Assembly (NCBI GenBank): GCA_029245825.1
Contig: JAQWON010000009.1
Span: 1-15,144 of the forward strand
From: Flavobacteriaceae bacterium
GTDB taxonomy: Bacteria; Bacteroidota; Bacteroidia; Flavobacteriales; Flavobacteriaceae
Direction: 5' to 3'
DNA: 15,144 nucleotides
The translations under genes and the position numbers were made by a program. The notes beneath the pieces were generated by a model that had not been told where the DNA came from, did not search any database, and worked only from the letters and a program-made list of their open reading frames with translations. Positions 1-7,063 of this stretch are shown here, piece after piece (positions within the stretch are counted from its first letter, which is position 1; every line of letters starts with the position of its first letter).

Positions 1-55
1 CAGATTTACCAAAACTTTTGAAAATCTTTTTTTTAATTTCTTTGGTTAGATACAT
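1..55 (-). CDS. rpsO: 30S ribosomal protein S15, N-terminal fragment (runs off the window)
   Basis: The ATG is at 55-53 on the minus strand and the frame stays open to the window edge. The 18 visible codons read MYLTKEIKKKIFKSFGKS. This matches the usual start of S15 in Bacteroidota (MYLTKE...IF...GKS); S15 binds 16S rRNA and organises the platform of the small subunit. The gene follows accD on the same strand, 90 bp downstream, and has its own promoter-like element in that gap (99-106). Only the first fifth or so of the protein is present. The call rests on this short but characteristic N-terminus and could be wrong if the continuation does not match. Confidence 0.8.
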   Translation of the reverse strand, partial: MYLTKEIKKKIFKSFGKS

Positions 56-98
56 GCCAATATTATTTAATAATTATTATGTATTAATTTGAATTCTG

Positions 99-106
99 CA
101 AATATA
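99..106 (-). promoter_or_regulatory. Bacteroidota -7 promoter element upstream of rpsO
   Basis: Read on the minus strand, 106-99 is TATATTTG, an exact match to the Bacteroidota -7 consensus TAnnTTTG. It lies about 45 bp before the rpsO ATG. A TTA 19 bp upstream is a weak match to the -33 TTG. It overlaps a 10-bp perfect palindrome, ATACTAGTAT (104-113). It would let rpsO be transcribed independently of accD. The match is seen directly; promoter activity is inferred. Confidence 0.5.
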
Positions 107-145
107 CTAGTATTTAGCCTTTCTATAACGTCATATTTAAACTAA

Positions 146-1003
146 TTATTGTCTTAATTTAAGATTAAGTAAGAGATCGATATATTGATTTATTTTATCT
201 TTTAACTCTTTGCGATGGCAAATAAAGTCTAAAAAGCCTTTCTCAAGTAGAAATTCACTTTTTTGAAAACCTTCTGGGAGCTCTTTCCCAGTTGTATCTT
301 TGACTACTCTTGGTCCAGCAAAACCAATTAATGCTCTTGGTTCTCCAATATTAATATCACCTAACATCGCAAATGAGGCTGTTGTTCCACCTGTAGTGGG
401 ATCAGTACATAAAGATATATAAGGAACTTTAGATTCAGAGAGTTCCGCTAATTTTGCTGAAGTTTTTGCTAGTTGCATCAATGAATTAGCCGCTTCCATC
501 ATCCGAGCACCTCCTGATTTAGATATTATTAATAAAGGAATTTTATTTTTTAATGAATAGTCAGCAGCTCTGAATATTTTTTCTCCAACAACTGAACCCA
601 TCGATCCTCCAATAAATTTAAAATCCATACAAGCAACTACTAATTTTCTCCCCTTTGATTTACCAACTGCAGTTCGAACAGCATCCTTAAGCCCTGTTTT
701 TTTTTCAGCTTCTTTGAGTCTACTACTATATTTTTTTGAATCTTTAAATTTTAAAAAATCTATTGATTTTAGTTCAGCATCTAATTCTTTAAAATTATTA
801 TCATCAAAAATTATTTCAAAGTATTCTTTACTCCCAATATGGACATGATAGTCATCTTCAGGAGATACATAAAAATTACTTGCCAGTTCTTCAGTTCCTA
901 TGATTTTACCTGTAGGTGTTTTATACCAAAGGCCTTTAGGAATATCTTTTTTTTCCTCTGTTTTTGTCTGAATTTTCTTTTCACTTCTTTTAAACCAGCT
1001 CAT
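146..1003 (-). CDS. accD: Acetyl-CoA carboxylase carboxyltransferase subunit beta
   Basis: This cytoplasmic subunit pairs with AccA to transfer the carboxyl group from carboxybiotin to acetyl-CoA, giving malonyl-CoA for fatty-acid synthesis. The 285-residue product is close to the usual length (E. coli 304). It begins MSWFKR and carries the family landmarks GGSMGSVVGEK (132-142), SGGARMMEA (163-171), the acyl-CoA/oxyanion stretch LCTDPTTGGTTASFAMLGD (198-216) and ALIGFAGPRV (224-233). The N-terminal zinc ribbon of the E. coli enzyme (CxxC...CxxC) has lost its cysteines: the equivalent stretch, about residues 26-53, has none, and the first Cys is residue 125. I recall the same pattern in other flavobacterial AccD proteins, so it looks lineage-typical rather than damaged. 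It is 40 bp downstream of fbaA, same strand, probably co-transcribed. Confidence 0.95.
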   Translation of the reverse strand: MSWFKRSEKKIQTKTEEKKDIPKGLWYKTPTGKIIGTEELASNFYVSPEDDYHVHIGSKEYFEIIFDDNNFKELDAELKSIDFLKFKDSKKYSSRLKEAEKKTGLKDAVRTAVGKSKGRKLVVACMDFKFIGGSMGSVVGEKIFRAADYSLKNKIPLLIISKSGGARMMEAANSLMQLAKTSAKLAELSESKVPYISLCTDPTTGGTTASFAMLGDINIGEPRALIGFAGPRVVKDTTGKELPEGFQKSEFLLEKGFLDFICHRKELKDKINQYIDLLLNLKLRQ

Positions 1004-1043
1004 CTTATTTGAGTAAAATAATTTTCTATTTAAATTTTGATTA

Positions 1044-2111
1044 TTATAAGGTGTTAATGTTATTTAGATCCTTGAATGCTTTTACTAGTCGATTTTTAAA
1101 AGTAATTTCTCCTAAACGAAGCCAATTTCTTGGATCGTAATATTTCTTATTTGGAATACTTTCACCCTCAGGATTACCAATTTGGGTATTCAAGTAATTT
1201 GCATTTTGAATAATATAATCCCTTATTCCTTCAGTAAATGCGAATTGTAAATCAGTATCAATATTCATTTTAATAATCCCATAACTAATCGCCTCATTAA
1301 TTTCTTCCTTAGAAGATCCTGATCCACCATGAAAAACAAAATCAATAGTATTTTTAGGCAGACCAATTTTATTTGACAAGTAATCTTGAGATTCTTTTAA
1401 AATTTTAGGTTTTAATTTCACGTTTCCAGGACGGTAAACTCCATGTACATTTCCAAAGGATGCTGCTATAGTGAATCGATTACTCACTTTGATAAGTTCT
1501 TCGTATGCATATGCTACTTCATCAGGTTGAGTATATAGCTTATTACTGTCAATATTAGTATTATCTACTCCATCCTCTTCCCCTCCTGTTATTCCAAGTT
1601 CAATTTCTAAAGTCATATCAATTTCATGCATCCTTTTCATGTATTCTTTACATGTTGATATATTTTCTTCTAAACTTTCTTCTGATAAATCAATCATATG
1701 TGAACTAAATAGAGGTTTTTTATGTTTTTTGAAATAATTTTCACCATAATCTAATAAACCATCAACCCATGGAAGTAAATTTTTAGCACAATGATCAGTG
1801 TGTAAAATAACAGATGCACCGTATTGTCTTGCAAGACCATGAACATGATTGGCCCCAGAAATTGAACCTTCGATGGAAGCTTTTTGATTCTGATTCGAGA
1901 GTCCCTTTCCAGCGTTAAAATGAGCGCCTCCATTTGAAAATTGAATTATAACAGGACTATTAAGTTCTGCAGCTGTTTCAAGAACAGCATTAATCGTATT
2001 ATTTCCAATTACATTGACAGCTGGTAGAGCAAAAGATTTTTCTTTAGCGAGTTTAAAAACTTTTTGCACATCATCTCCAGTTAATACCCCTTTCGGTATA
2101 TCTAAATTCAT
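1044..2111 (-). CDS. fbaA: Class II (zinc-dependent) fructose-bisphosphate aldolase
   Basis: The enzyme reversibly cleaves fructose 1,6-bisphosphate to dihydroxyacetone phosphate and glyceraldehyde 3-phosphate in glycolysis and gluconeogenesis. The 355-residue protein aligns with E. coli FbaA at a constant offset of three. The catalytic Asp is D106 and the zinc ligands are H107 (motif HTDHCAKNLLPW), E171 is in LEIELGITGGEEDGVDN, H223 is in NVHGVYRPGN and H261 is in FHGGSGSS. The phosphate-binding end MNIDTDLQFAFTEGIRDY (282-299) is intact. The ATG at 2111 is followed directly by MNLDIPKGVLTGDDV, the usual start for this subfamily. It lies 42 bp after tamL and 40 bp before accD on the same strand, so it is probably the middle gene of a three-gene unit. 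All active-site residues are present; I see nothing unusual. Confidence 0.96.
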   Translation of the reverse strand: MNLDIPKGVLTGDDVQKVFKLAKEKSFALPAVNVIGNNTINAVLETAAELNSPVIIQFSNGGAHFNAGKGLSNQNQKASIEGSISGANHVHGLARQYGASVILHTDHCAKNLLPWVDGLLDYGENYFKKHKKPLFSSHMIDLSEESLEENISTCKEYMKRMHEIDMTLEIELGITGGEEDGVDNTNIDSNKLYTQPDEVAYAYEELIKVSNRFTIAASFGNVHGVYRPGNVKLKPKILKESQDYLSNKIGLPKNTIDFVFHGGSGSSKEEINEAISYGIIKMNIDTDLQFAFTEGIRDYIIQNANYLNTQIGNPEGESIPNKKYYDPRNWLRLGEITFKNRLVKAFKDLNNINTL

Positions 2112-2153
2112 ATTTATGATTATTTAGCTGTAAAAATATCAAAGTTTTTTAGT

Positions 2154-4631
2154 TTAAAAAGGATAATTTATACCAATATTAAAAACTGCTCGATTAAGAG
2201 CATATTCACTCCACCATCTATCCTTATTTTCTAGTGAGGGATTGTAAGTTTTAAATCCAGTGTCAAATCTAAAAACAAAAAAATCAAAGTCATATCGCAA
2301 TCCAATACCACTACCAATAGCTATTTCACTAAAATCTTTAAAATTATTAAATCTAGAATTTTCATCTTCAATATTGTCCAAAACATTCCAAATATTTCCT
2401 CCATCAACAAATAAAGCACCATTCATTTTCCCCAGTATTTTAAATCTATACTCAAAGTTAAATGAGAGTTTGAAATTAGCTTCATTGAATTCATTAATAT
2501 TTTGACTTGTTCCTGGGCCAAGACTATATGCTCTCCAAGCCCTATTATCATTTGCTCCTCCAGAAAAATAAGATCGAGAAAAAGGAATATTATTTGCATT
2601 CCCAAAGGGTATAGCAATTCCACTAAAGAGTCTGATCGCTAATATATTGTTTCTTTTAATTTGCCAATGTTTGATATAATCTACTTCTGTTTTAATATAT
2701 TGTGATGGAGCAATTCCTCCTATTTCATATTGTCCTAAATCATTTTTTTCTTTGTTTAAAAATTTTAAAACCTGAGTAATCAAACTTCCAGCCCAAGTTA
2801 ATTTCCAACGCAATTGAAAAAAATTCTCATCTACTATGCTTTTTTGACTGTTATAATTAAAATTAAGGGATGAGCCCATGATAAAATTATTAGTTGTAAG
2901 CCTTTCCTTTCTTTCCTTAATTAAATTAACTGCCTTGTATGAATTACTTTCGTATGTTAAATCAGTTAAATCATTTAAAACATTATCTATAAATTCATTT
3001 GCGCCTTTAGGAACAATCAAATTACCAGATGAATTAACTAAATTGTTTTCTTTATTATATTCTTTTGCTATTAAATTAAGTCTGTCATAGGAGTTTTTGT
3101 ATACATTAAAATAATTCCCAATATTTTGATTATTAATGTATTCAATATCAAAAATTTTTAAATCTACTTTTGTGAAATTGTTTGGTTCCCAATTCAACTG
3201 ATAATTAAGCCCAAAGTATTGTTTGTCAAGGCCTATATTTTGTTGCATTGTTATTCCAAAACTTATATTTGTTCTGGGATTCATTTTCTTTGGAATTAAC
3301 TCTTCAGTTTTTAAGAGAAATAAAACCCTTGGAATCCTAAGATTAATATCACCACCTAATTCATATAGGTTGAAAAAATTATTGTTTATCTGACTTATAT
3401 CATTAGATGCTGCAAGAGTGTTTTTTAAACTAACTTCTAGTATTTCAGCGCCCCTAAAAATATTTCTAATAGCAAAAGAAGATCCTAAAGAAACTCCCAA
3501 GTCTTGAATATTTGAATGAGAAAGATCAAAATCAAATCCCATTGAAAATTTTTCTTTGGGACTTAAGTATATGTTAGCTTGTAGATCTTTACTATTATTC
3601 ATGTAATAGTATGTTATACTGGGATATTTAAAGTTTTTTAGATTAGATAAATACTTATATGTTTCGGAACGTTCTAGATCACTGTATAATGATCCTTTTC
3701 TAATAAAAACAGCATCTTCAAGAGTTTTAGGCTTATACTTTAATTTTCCTTTAGTAAAAATCATTAAATCATTATGAATTATACTGTCAGTATAAGAGGG
3801 AATTTGACCTAAATCACCAGGGTTATCAATATATAAATGTATTTTTTCTATTTTATGAATTTCATAGGGTATAATTTTTAATGTGTCTCTATCTCGTTTT
3901 TGTAGGTCCTTAATTTCAATCGTTATGGGTATTTTATTATCAATACCAGAACTATCTATTAAAGCTTTGAATCTTATGCTATTTTGTTGAAAGTTAAAAA
4001 TGCCATTATCTCTAAAAAACTTTGCTAAACGATTTCTTTCTTGATCAAAAATTTTTATTTCAAAAGGATTTCCAGCAATAATTTTTGTCTTTGATATTTG
4101 ATTATTATAAAGTGAATCTAAATCTTTAGAGGTTATATTTTTTTTTATTGAATCAATTACGAATTGTTTATAAGTATTCACAATATATTTAACATTAGCT
4201 CTATTCTTATTAATTGGTTCAGTTTTAAATTTAACTTTCACATTAAAAAACCCTTGATTTTTATAAAACTGTTCGAGTCTTAGAACATTATTATTTATTA
4301 CATTTGAGTCAATTAAAACAGGCTTTTGTCCTATATTTTTCAAAAGATTATTTAGTCTATTGTTGTATTTTTTTGGTTTACTGATTGAATCAGATTTGGA
4401 AGTAGAAAGGCTATAAAGGTGATTTTGGAAAGGTATTCCAAGTATTTTTTTATTTGGACTTCCTTTTAGCAGTAGATATTCAGGATTATTTATTAGCTCT
4501 TTTTGATCTTTTAAAATTATATTTTTTTCAAGTAAGTATTCATTTTCATTCAAGTTTTTAACAACTGAACAACCAAGCATAAGAAAGCTAGAAAATATTA
4601 TAATTGTTAAATTTGTTGAAGAAATAGGCAA
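2154..4631 (-). CDS. tamL: TamL-type outer-membrane assembly lipoprotein (BamA/TamA family, Omp85)
   Basis: This is an Omp85-family outer-membrane protein. In Bacteroidota the TamA role is taken by a lipoprotein form, TamL, which works with TamB in outer-membrane biogenesis. The 825-residue product has a hydrophobic N-terminus ending in the lipobox LMLGC (lipidated Cys21). Next comes a periplasmic, POTRA-like part to about residue 350, then a 16-strand-type barrel to the C-terminal Phe. NRAWRAY (696-702), after a Gly-rich turn, fits the loop-6 motif region of Omp85 barrels. The start codon is TTG at 4631: an in-frame stop lies 18 bp upstream, and the first in-frame ATG is residue 18, inside the signal peptide, which would destroy it. 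The n-region has no Lys or Arg, which is unusual. Divergent from trmH with a 36-bp gap; fbaA and accD follow on the same strand. BamA itself is the alternative, but the lipobox and the locus favour TamL. Confidence 0.82.
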   Translation of the reverse strand: MPISSTNLTIIIFSSFLMLGCSVVKNLNENEYLLEKNIILKDQKELINNPEYLLLKGSPNKKILGIPFQNHLYSLSTSKSDSISKPKKYNNRLNNLLKNIGQKPVLIDSNVINNNVLRLEQFYKNQGFFNVKVKFKTEPINKNRANVKYIVNTYKQFVIDSIKKNITSKDLDSLYNNQISKTKIIAGNPFEIKIFDQERNRLAKFFRDNGIFNFQQNSIRFKALIDSSGIDNKIPITIEIKDLQKRDRDTLKIIPYEIHKIEKIHLYIDNPGDLGQIPSYTDSIIHNDLMIFTKGKLKYKPKTLEDAVFIRKGSLYSDLERSETYKYLSNLKNFKYPSITYYYMNNSKDLQANIYLSPKEKFSMGFDFDLSHSNIQDLGVSLGSSFAIRNIFRGAEILEVSLKNTLAASNDISQINNNFFNLYELGGDINLRIPRVLFLLKTEELIPKKMNPRTNISFGITMQQNIGLDKQYFGLNYQLNWEPNNFTKVDLKIFDIEYINNQNIGNYFNVYKNSYDRLNLIAKEYNKENNLVNSSGNLIVPKGANEFIDNVLNDLTDLTYESNSYKAVNLIKERKERLTTNNFIMGSSLNFNYNSQKSIVDENFFQLRWKLTWAGSLITQVLKFLNKEKNDLGQYEIGGIAPSQYIKTEVDYIKHWQIKRNNILAIRLFSGIAIPFGNANNIPFSRSYFSGGANDNRAWRAYSLGPGTSQNINEFNEANFKLSFNFEYRFKILGKMNGALFVDGGNIWNVLDNIEDENSRFNNFKDFSEIAIGSGIGLRYDFDFFVFRFDTGFKTYNPSLENKDRWWSEYALNRAVFNIGINYPF
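4608..4615 (+). promoter_or_regulatory. Possible -7 element for the divergent trmH gene
   Basis: TAAATTTG on the plus strand matches TAnnTTTG exactly and would start transcription near 4621, about 47 bp before the ATG at 4668. There is no convincing TTG 17-19 bp upstream, and the element lies inside the tamL signal-peptide codons. This is weak support only. Confidence 0.28.
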
Positions 4632-4650
4632 TACTGTAAGAATTAATTAT

Positions 4651-4678
4651 TAAAAATACGTCATTTAATGTTAACCAA
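4651..4678 (-). promoter_or_regulatory. Possible promoter of the tamL-fbaA-accD unit
   Basis: On the minus strand, a TTG at 4678-4676 (-33) is followed by a 17-bp spacer and TATTTTTA at 4658-4651, which differs from the Bacteroidota -7 consensus TAnnTTTG only in its last base. The start site would fall near 4645, leaving a short leader before the TTG codon of tamL at 4631. The -33 part lies inside the first codons of the divergent trmH gene. The region is very AT-rich, so a chance match is possible. Confidence 0.38.
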
Positions 4679-5378
4679 GAATAAGGTAAAACAAATAGGA
4701 CTTTTATCTCTGAAAAAATTTCGCCAAAAAAATGGTTTATTTATTGTCGAAGGAGAAAGGGCTGTAAGTGAATTCTATAATGCTAAATGGAGTTTCAATG
4801 CTTTGTATTCAATTGAAGATAAGAAAGATTCAAAATTTACAACCATTGGTAAATCAGTGATGTCAAAAATCACTCAGCTATCTACCCCAAGTCCAGTTTT
4901 AGGGGTTTTTAAAATTCGAAAGATGAAAAAGGATCCATTCACTGGATTTTCCCTAGCGATTGATTCTATTAAAGATCCTGGTAATTTAGGAAATATAATT
5001 CGTCTATGTGATTGGTTTGGAGTTGAGCACTTATATTGTAGTAAAGGAAGTGTAGATTTTTTTAACCCTAAAACAATTCAGTCATCAATGGGTTCATTAG
5101 CTAGGGTAAATTGCCATTCTTGTGATTTGGATATTTTTCTAAAAAAATATCCTAATACTATTTACGGAGCTACTCTTAATGGTGAAGACTTTAATAATAT
5201 TTCAATGATTAGTCCTGGTATTTTAGTTCTAGGAAATGAATCAAATGGGATCAGCTCAAAAATAATTAATCTTTTAACTAAACAGATTACGATACCTTCA
5301 TCATCTAAAAATAATCATATAGAAAGTATCAATGTGTCTTCTGCAGCAGCAATTTTATTATCTAAACTAAATAAATAG
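4668..5378 (+). CDS. TrmH/SpoU-family RNA 2'-O-ribose methyltransferase
   Basis: A cytoplasmic SAM-dependent enzyme of the SPOUT superfamily that methylates a ribose 2'-hydroxyl in rRNA or tRNA; the target nucleotide cannot be read from the sequence. The 236-residue protein has an N-terminal substrate-binding part (VEGERAV, 27-33; about residues 1-85) followed by the knotted catalytic domain. Motif 1 is DPGNLGNIIRLCDWFGV (103-119, conserved Asn106), motif 2 is LVLGNESNGIS (187-197) and motif 3 is IESINVSSAAAIL (218-230); all three are intact. It is the only plus-strand gene here. It diverges from tamL with 36 bp between the starts and converges on porT with 22 bp between the stops. A second member of the family, rlmB, is encoded 0.9 kb away, so this one probably has a different target. 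General TrmH-family naming is safer than a specific symbol. Confidence 0.9.
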   Translation: MLTKNKVKQIGLLSLKKFRQKNGLFIVEGERAVSEFYNAKWSFNALYSIEDKKDSKFTTIGKSVMSKITQLSTPSPVLGVFKIRKMKKDPFTGFSLAIDSIKDPGNLGNIIRLCDWFGVEHLYCSKGSVDFFNPKTIQSSMGSLARVNCHSCDLDIFLKKYPNTIYGATLNGEDFNNISMISPGILVLGNESNGISSKIINLLTKQITIPSSSKNNHIESINVSSAAAILLSKLNK

Positions 5379-5400
5379 CTAAATCGATTTTTCTTATATT

Positions 5401-6143
5401 TTACTCAAATGTAAAGTTTATGGCAACACCTCTGCTAAACATATTTATAATATTTCCAGTCCATGGACTTGTTGGATTAGAATCGGGGATGAGTTCATTT
5501 TCAATTGAGAAAACCCCTCGTATAGAGGGCGAAAACTTAAAATAGGTTAGATAAAAATCGAATCCAAATCCTAGCTCATAATTCATATTTGATGAAGTTG
5601 TTCTAAAAACATTGCTAAAATTATCATCACTATTTTTTTTGTTACTAGATAAATTAAAATCAGTTGAAAAGCCTGTTAATATAAAGGGTCTAAAATTATT
5701 TATTCTTTTGGCATTTATTTTAACTATTAAAGGAATATGGATGTAGGTTGACTTAACTTCCCTCATTCTATCTGATTCAGAATCAAAATCTGGTAAATCT
5801 GGATAATATAGATCCCTTTGAGAATAATATAGACCAGGTTCTATTCTTAAATTAAAATAATCATTAATTCTTAGGTCACCAATTAACCCAACGTTAAAAC
5901 CAGTTTTTCCAGTTGTTACAATATCTGGAATTTGATCTTCATAATAATTTTTTTCGTATTCAAATTTAAAGTCATAAGAATTGAAGCCTATGAAATATCC
6001 ATAGTGAAGAATTTTTTTGTCAAAATTTGGCAGATTAATTATGGATTCTCTTATTTGTGGATATTGAGCAAATATCTCTATTGAGGAAATGAATAAAAAA
6101 ACAAGGAAAACTCTATTTATTAATGAATTTGTTCTGATGGCAT
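5401..6143 (-). CDS. porT: PorT-like outer-membrane beta-barrel protein (type IX secretion), start codon missing or frameshifted
   Basis: Likely PorT/SprT, a small outer-membrane barrel needed for type IX secretion and gliding in Bacteroidota. From 6138 to the TAA at 5403-5401 the minus strand encodes 245 residues in one open frame. They include a signal peptide (RVFLVFLFISSIEIFAQ), a barrel with alternating aromatic strands (YGYFIGFNSYDFKFEYEKNY; NLRIEPGLYYSQRDLYY), the conserved-looking stretch REVKSTYIHIPLIVKINAKR, and a final strand ending NFTFE. The first in-frame ATG is at 5766, mid-barrel, and cannot be the true start. No in-frame ATG, GTG or TTG occurs between the upstream stop (6162-6160) and the signal peptide. 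The only ATG there, 6143-6141, is in another frame and gives seven codons; one added base (for example CC to CCC at 6140-6139) would give MPIRTNSLINR followed by the signal peptide. This may be an assembly error, a mutation or non-AUG initiation. It follows rlmB by about 93 bp. Confidence 0.68.
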
Positions 6144-6236
6144 AAAATTTTAAAAACTCCTATAAAAACTATATAATTATAAACCCTTTTTTTTTTAAAA
6201 TATTGTTAAGAGTTATAAAAATCTTTTAAAAGAAAA

Positions 6237-6973
6237 CTAAGAATTTCTTTGCCTTTTTACTTCAAAAAGAGCGATCGAAGCAGCCACAGAAACATTTAAA
6301 GATTCTACATTCCCTGTCATAGGGATTTTTATTTTTTGATTGATTGTTTTTAAGACTCCTTTTGAAATCCCTTTTTCTTCAGATCCTATTAATATTGCTA
6401 GTGGATTTAATAAATCAGTATCATAAATGGGGTTTTTTCCAGCTTGATCTAATCCTATGACTTCAATTTGATTTTCTTTCAGTAAATAGATTGCATCTTT
6501 AAGATTATTTACCTTTGATATTGGCACATTAAAGATTGCTCCAGAGGATGTTTTTACAACGACTTCATTAATCGGTGAACTCGAAGAACTACAAATTATC
6601 ACACCACTTACACTAGTTGCATTGGCGGATCTAAGTATTGCGCCAAAGTTTCTAGGATCAGTGATGCCATCAAGTAAAAGATAAAGCGGAGTAGTTTTTT
6701 TCAATTCTGTATTTTGAATCATTTTTTCAATTGGTATTGTTTCAATGGGTGAAATTCTAGCAAATACACCTTGATGATTTTTGCCTCTTAATTTTCTCTC
6801 TAAAGCTTGTTTTGGTACTAAGCTATAGGAAATATTATTTTTTTGAGTTTACTGATTAGCTCTGTATAAAGTTTGCTATTACTTGATTTTACAAGCCACA
6901 CTTTATCAATAGACCTTTTGTTTTCTATCGCCTCAAGAACTGGTCTTAATCCAAAAATCTTTAACTCGCTCAT
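6237..6973 (-). CDS. rlmB: 23S rRNA (guanosine-2'-O-)-methyltransferase RlmB, split by a one-base frameshift
   Basis: RlmB methylates the ribose of G2251 (E. coli numbering) in the 23S rRNA P-loop. The ATG at 6973-6971 opens MSELKIFGLRPVLEAIENKR, the typical start of the family, and reads 45 matching residues to KLKK before the frame goes wrong and stops at 6820-6818. The next frame continues with NNISYSLVPK and the substrate-domain signature KNHQGVFARI. The catalytic domain then follows: NFGAILRSA (about 109-117), LIGSEEKGIS (195-204) and ESLNVSVAASIALFE (224-238), to the stop at 6237. The break is a run of seven A (minus strand, 6844-6838). With eight A the protein is 245 residues, against 243 in E. 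coli, and all motifs are intact. The ATG at 6722 is internal and does not mark a separate gene. Either an assembly indel, slippage that restores the frame, or a recent mutation. It is downstream of the susD terminator at 6999-7029, so it must have its own promoter or depend on read-through. Confidence 0.88.
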
Positions 6974-6998
6974 ATAATTTTATATTGAATCAAATAAT

Positions 6999-7029
6999 AA
7001 AAAAAGAGGCCAAAATTGGCCTCTTTTTT
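6999..7029 (-). terminator. Rho-independent terminator after the first SusC/SusD pair
   Basis: A perfect inverted repeat: GAGGCCAA at 7006-7013 pairs with TTGGCCTC at 7016-7023, and flanking A and T runs extend the stem to 7000/7029. Read on the minus strand, the stem ends in a run of seven T, as expected for an intrinsic terminator. It sits 35 bp after the susD stop (7064) and 26 bp before the rlmB ATG (6973). Being symmetric, it could also act on plus-strand transcripts. Confidence 0.85.
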
Positions 7030-7063
7030 AAAGTTTAGCTAAAATAAAGCTTTATGCAAAATT

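Noticed and set aside
1751..1933. 60-codon minus-strand frame inside fbaA
   Set aside because: It overlaps an intact, well-conserved aldolase in another frame and has no recognisable features.
2260..2505. 81-codon plus-strand frame antisense to tamL
   Set aside because: It lies fully within the tamL barrel region and has no signature; open frames of this size are expected opposite AT-rich barrel genes.
2878..3090. 70-codon plus-strand hydrophobic frame antisense to tamL
   Set aside because: It is Leu/Ser-rich because it is the complement of tamL codons; no start context or neighbours support a small membrane protein.
5379..5400. AAATCGATTT (5381-5390) followed by T-rich sequence as a shared terminator of trmH and porT
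   Set aside because: The stem is at most five A/T-rich base pairs with no room for a loop, too weak to call.
6120..6143. Seven-codon peptide (MPSEQIH) as a regulatory leader upstream of porT
   Set aside because: It overlaps the start of the porT frame, and a missing base explains it more simply; there is no attenuator-like structure or codon run.
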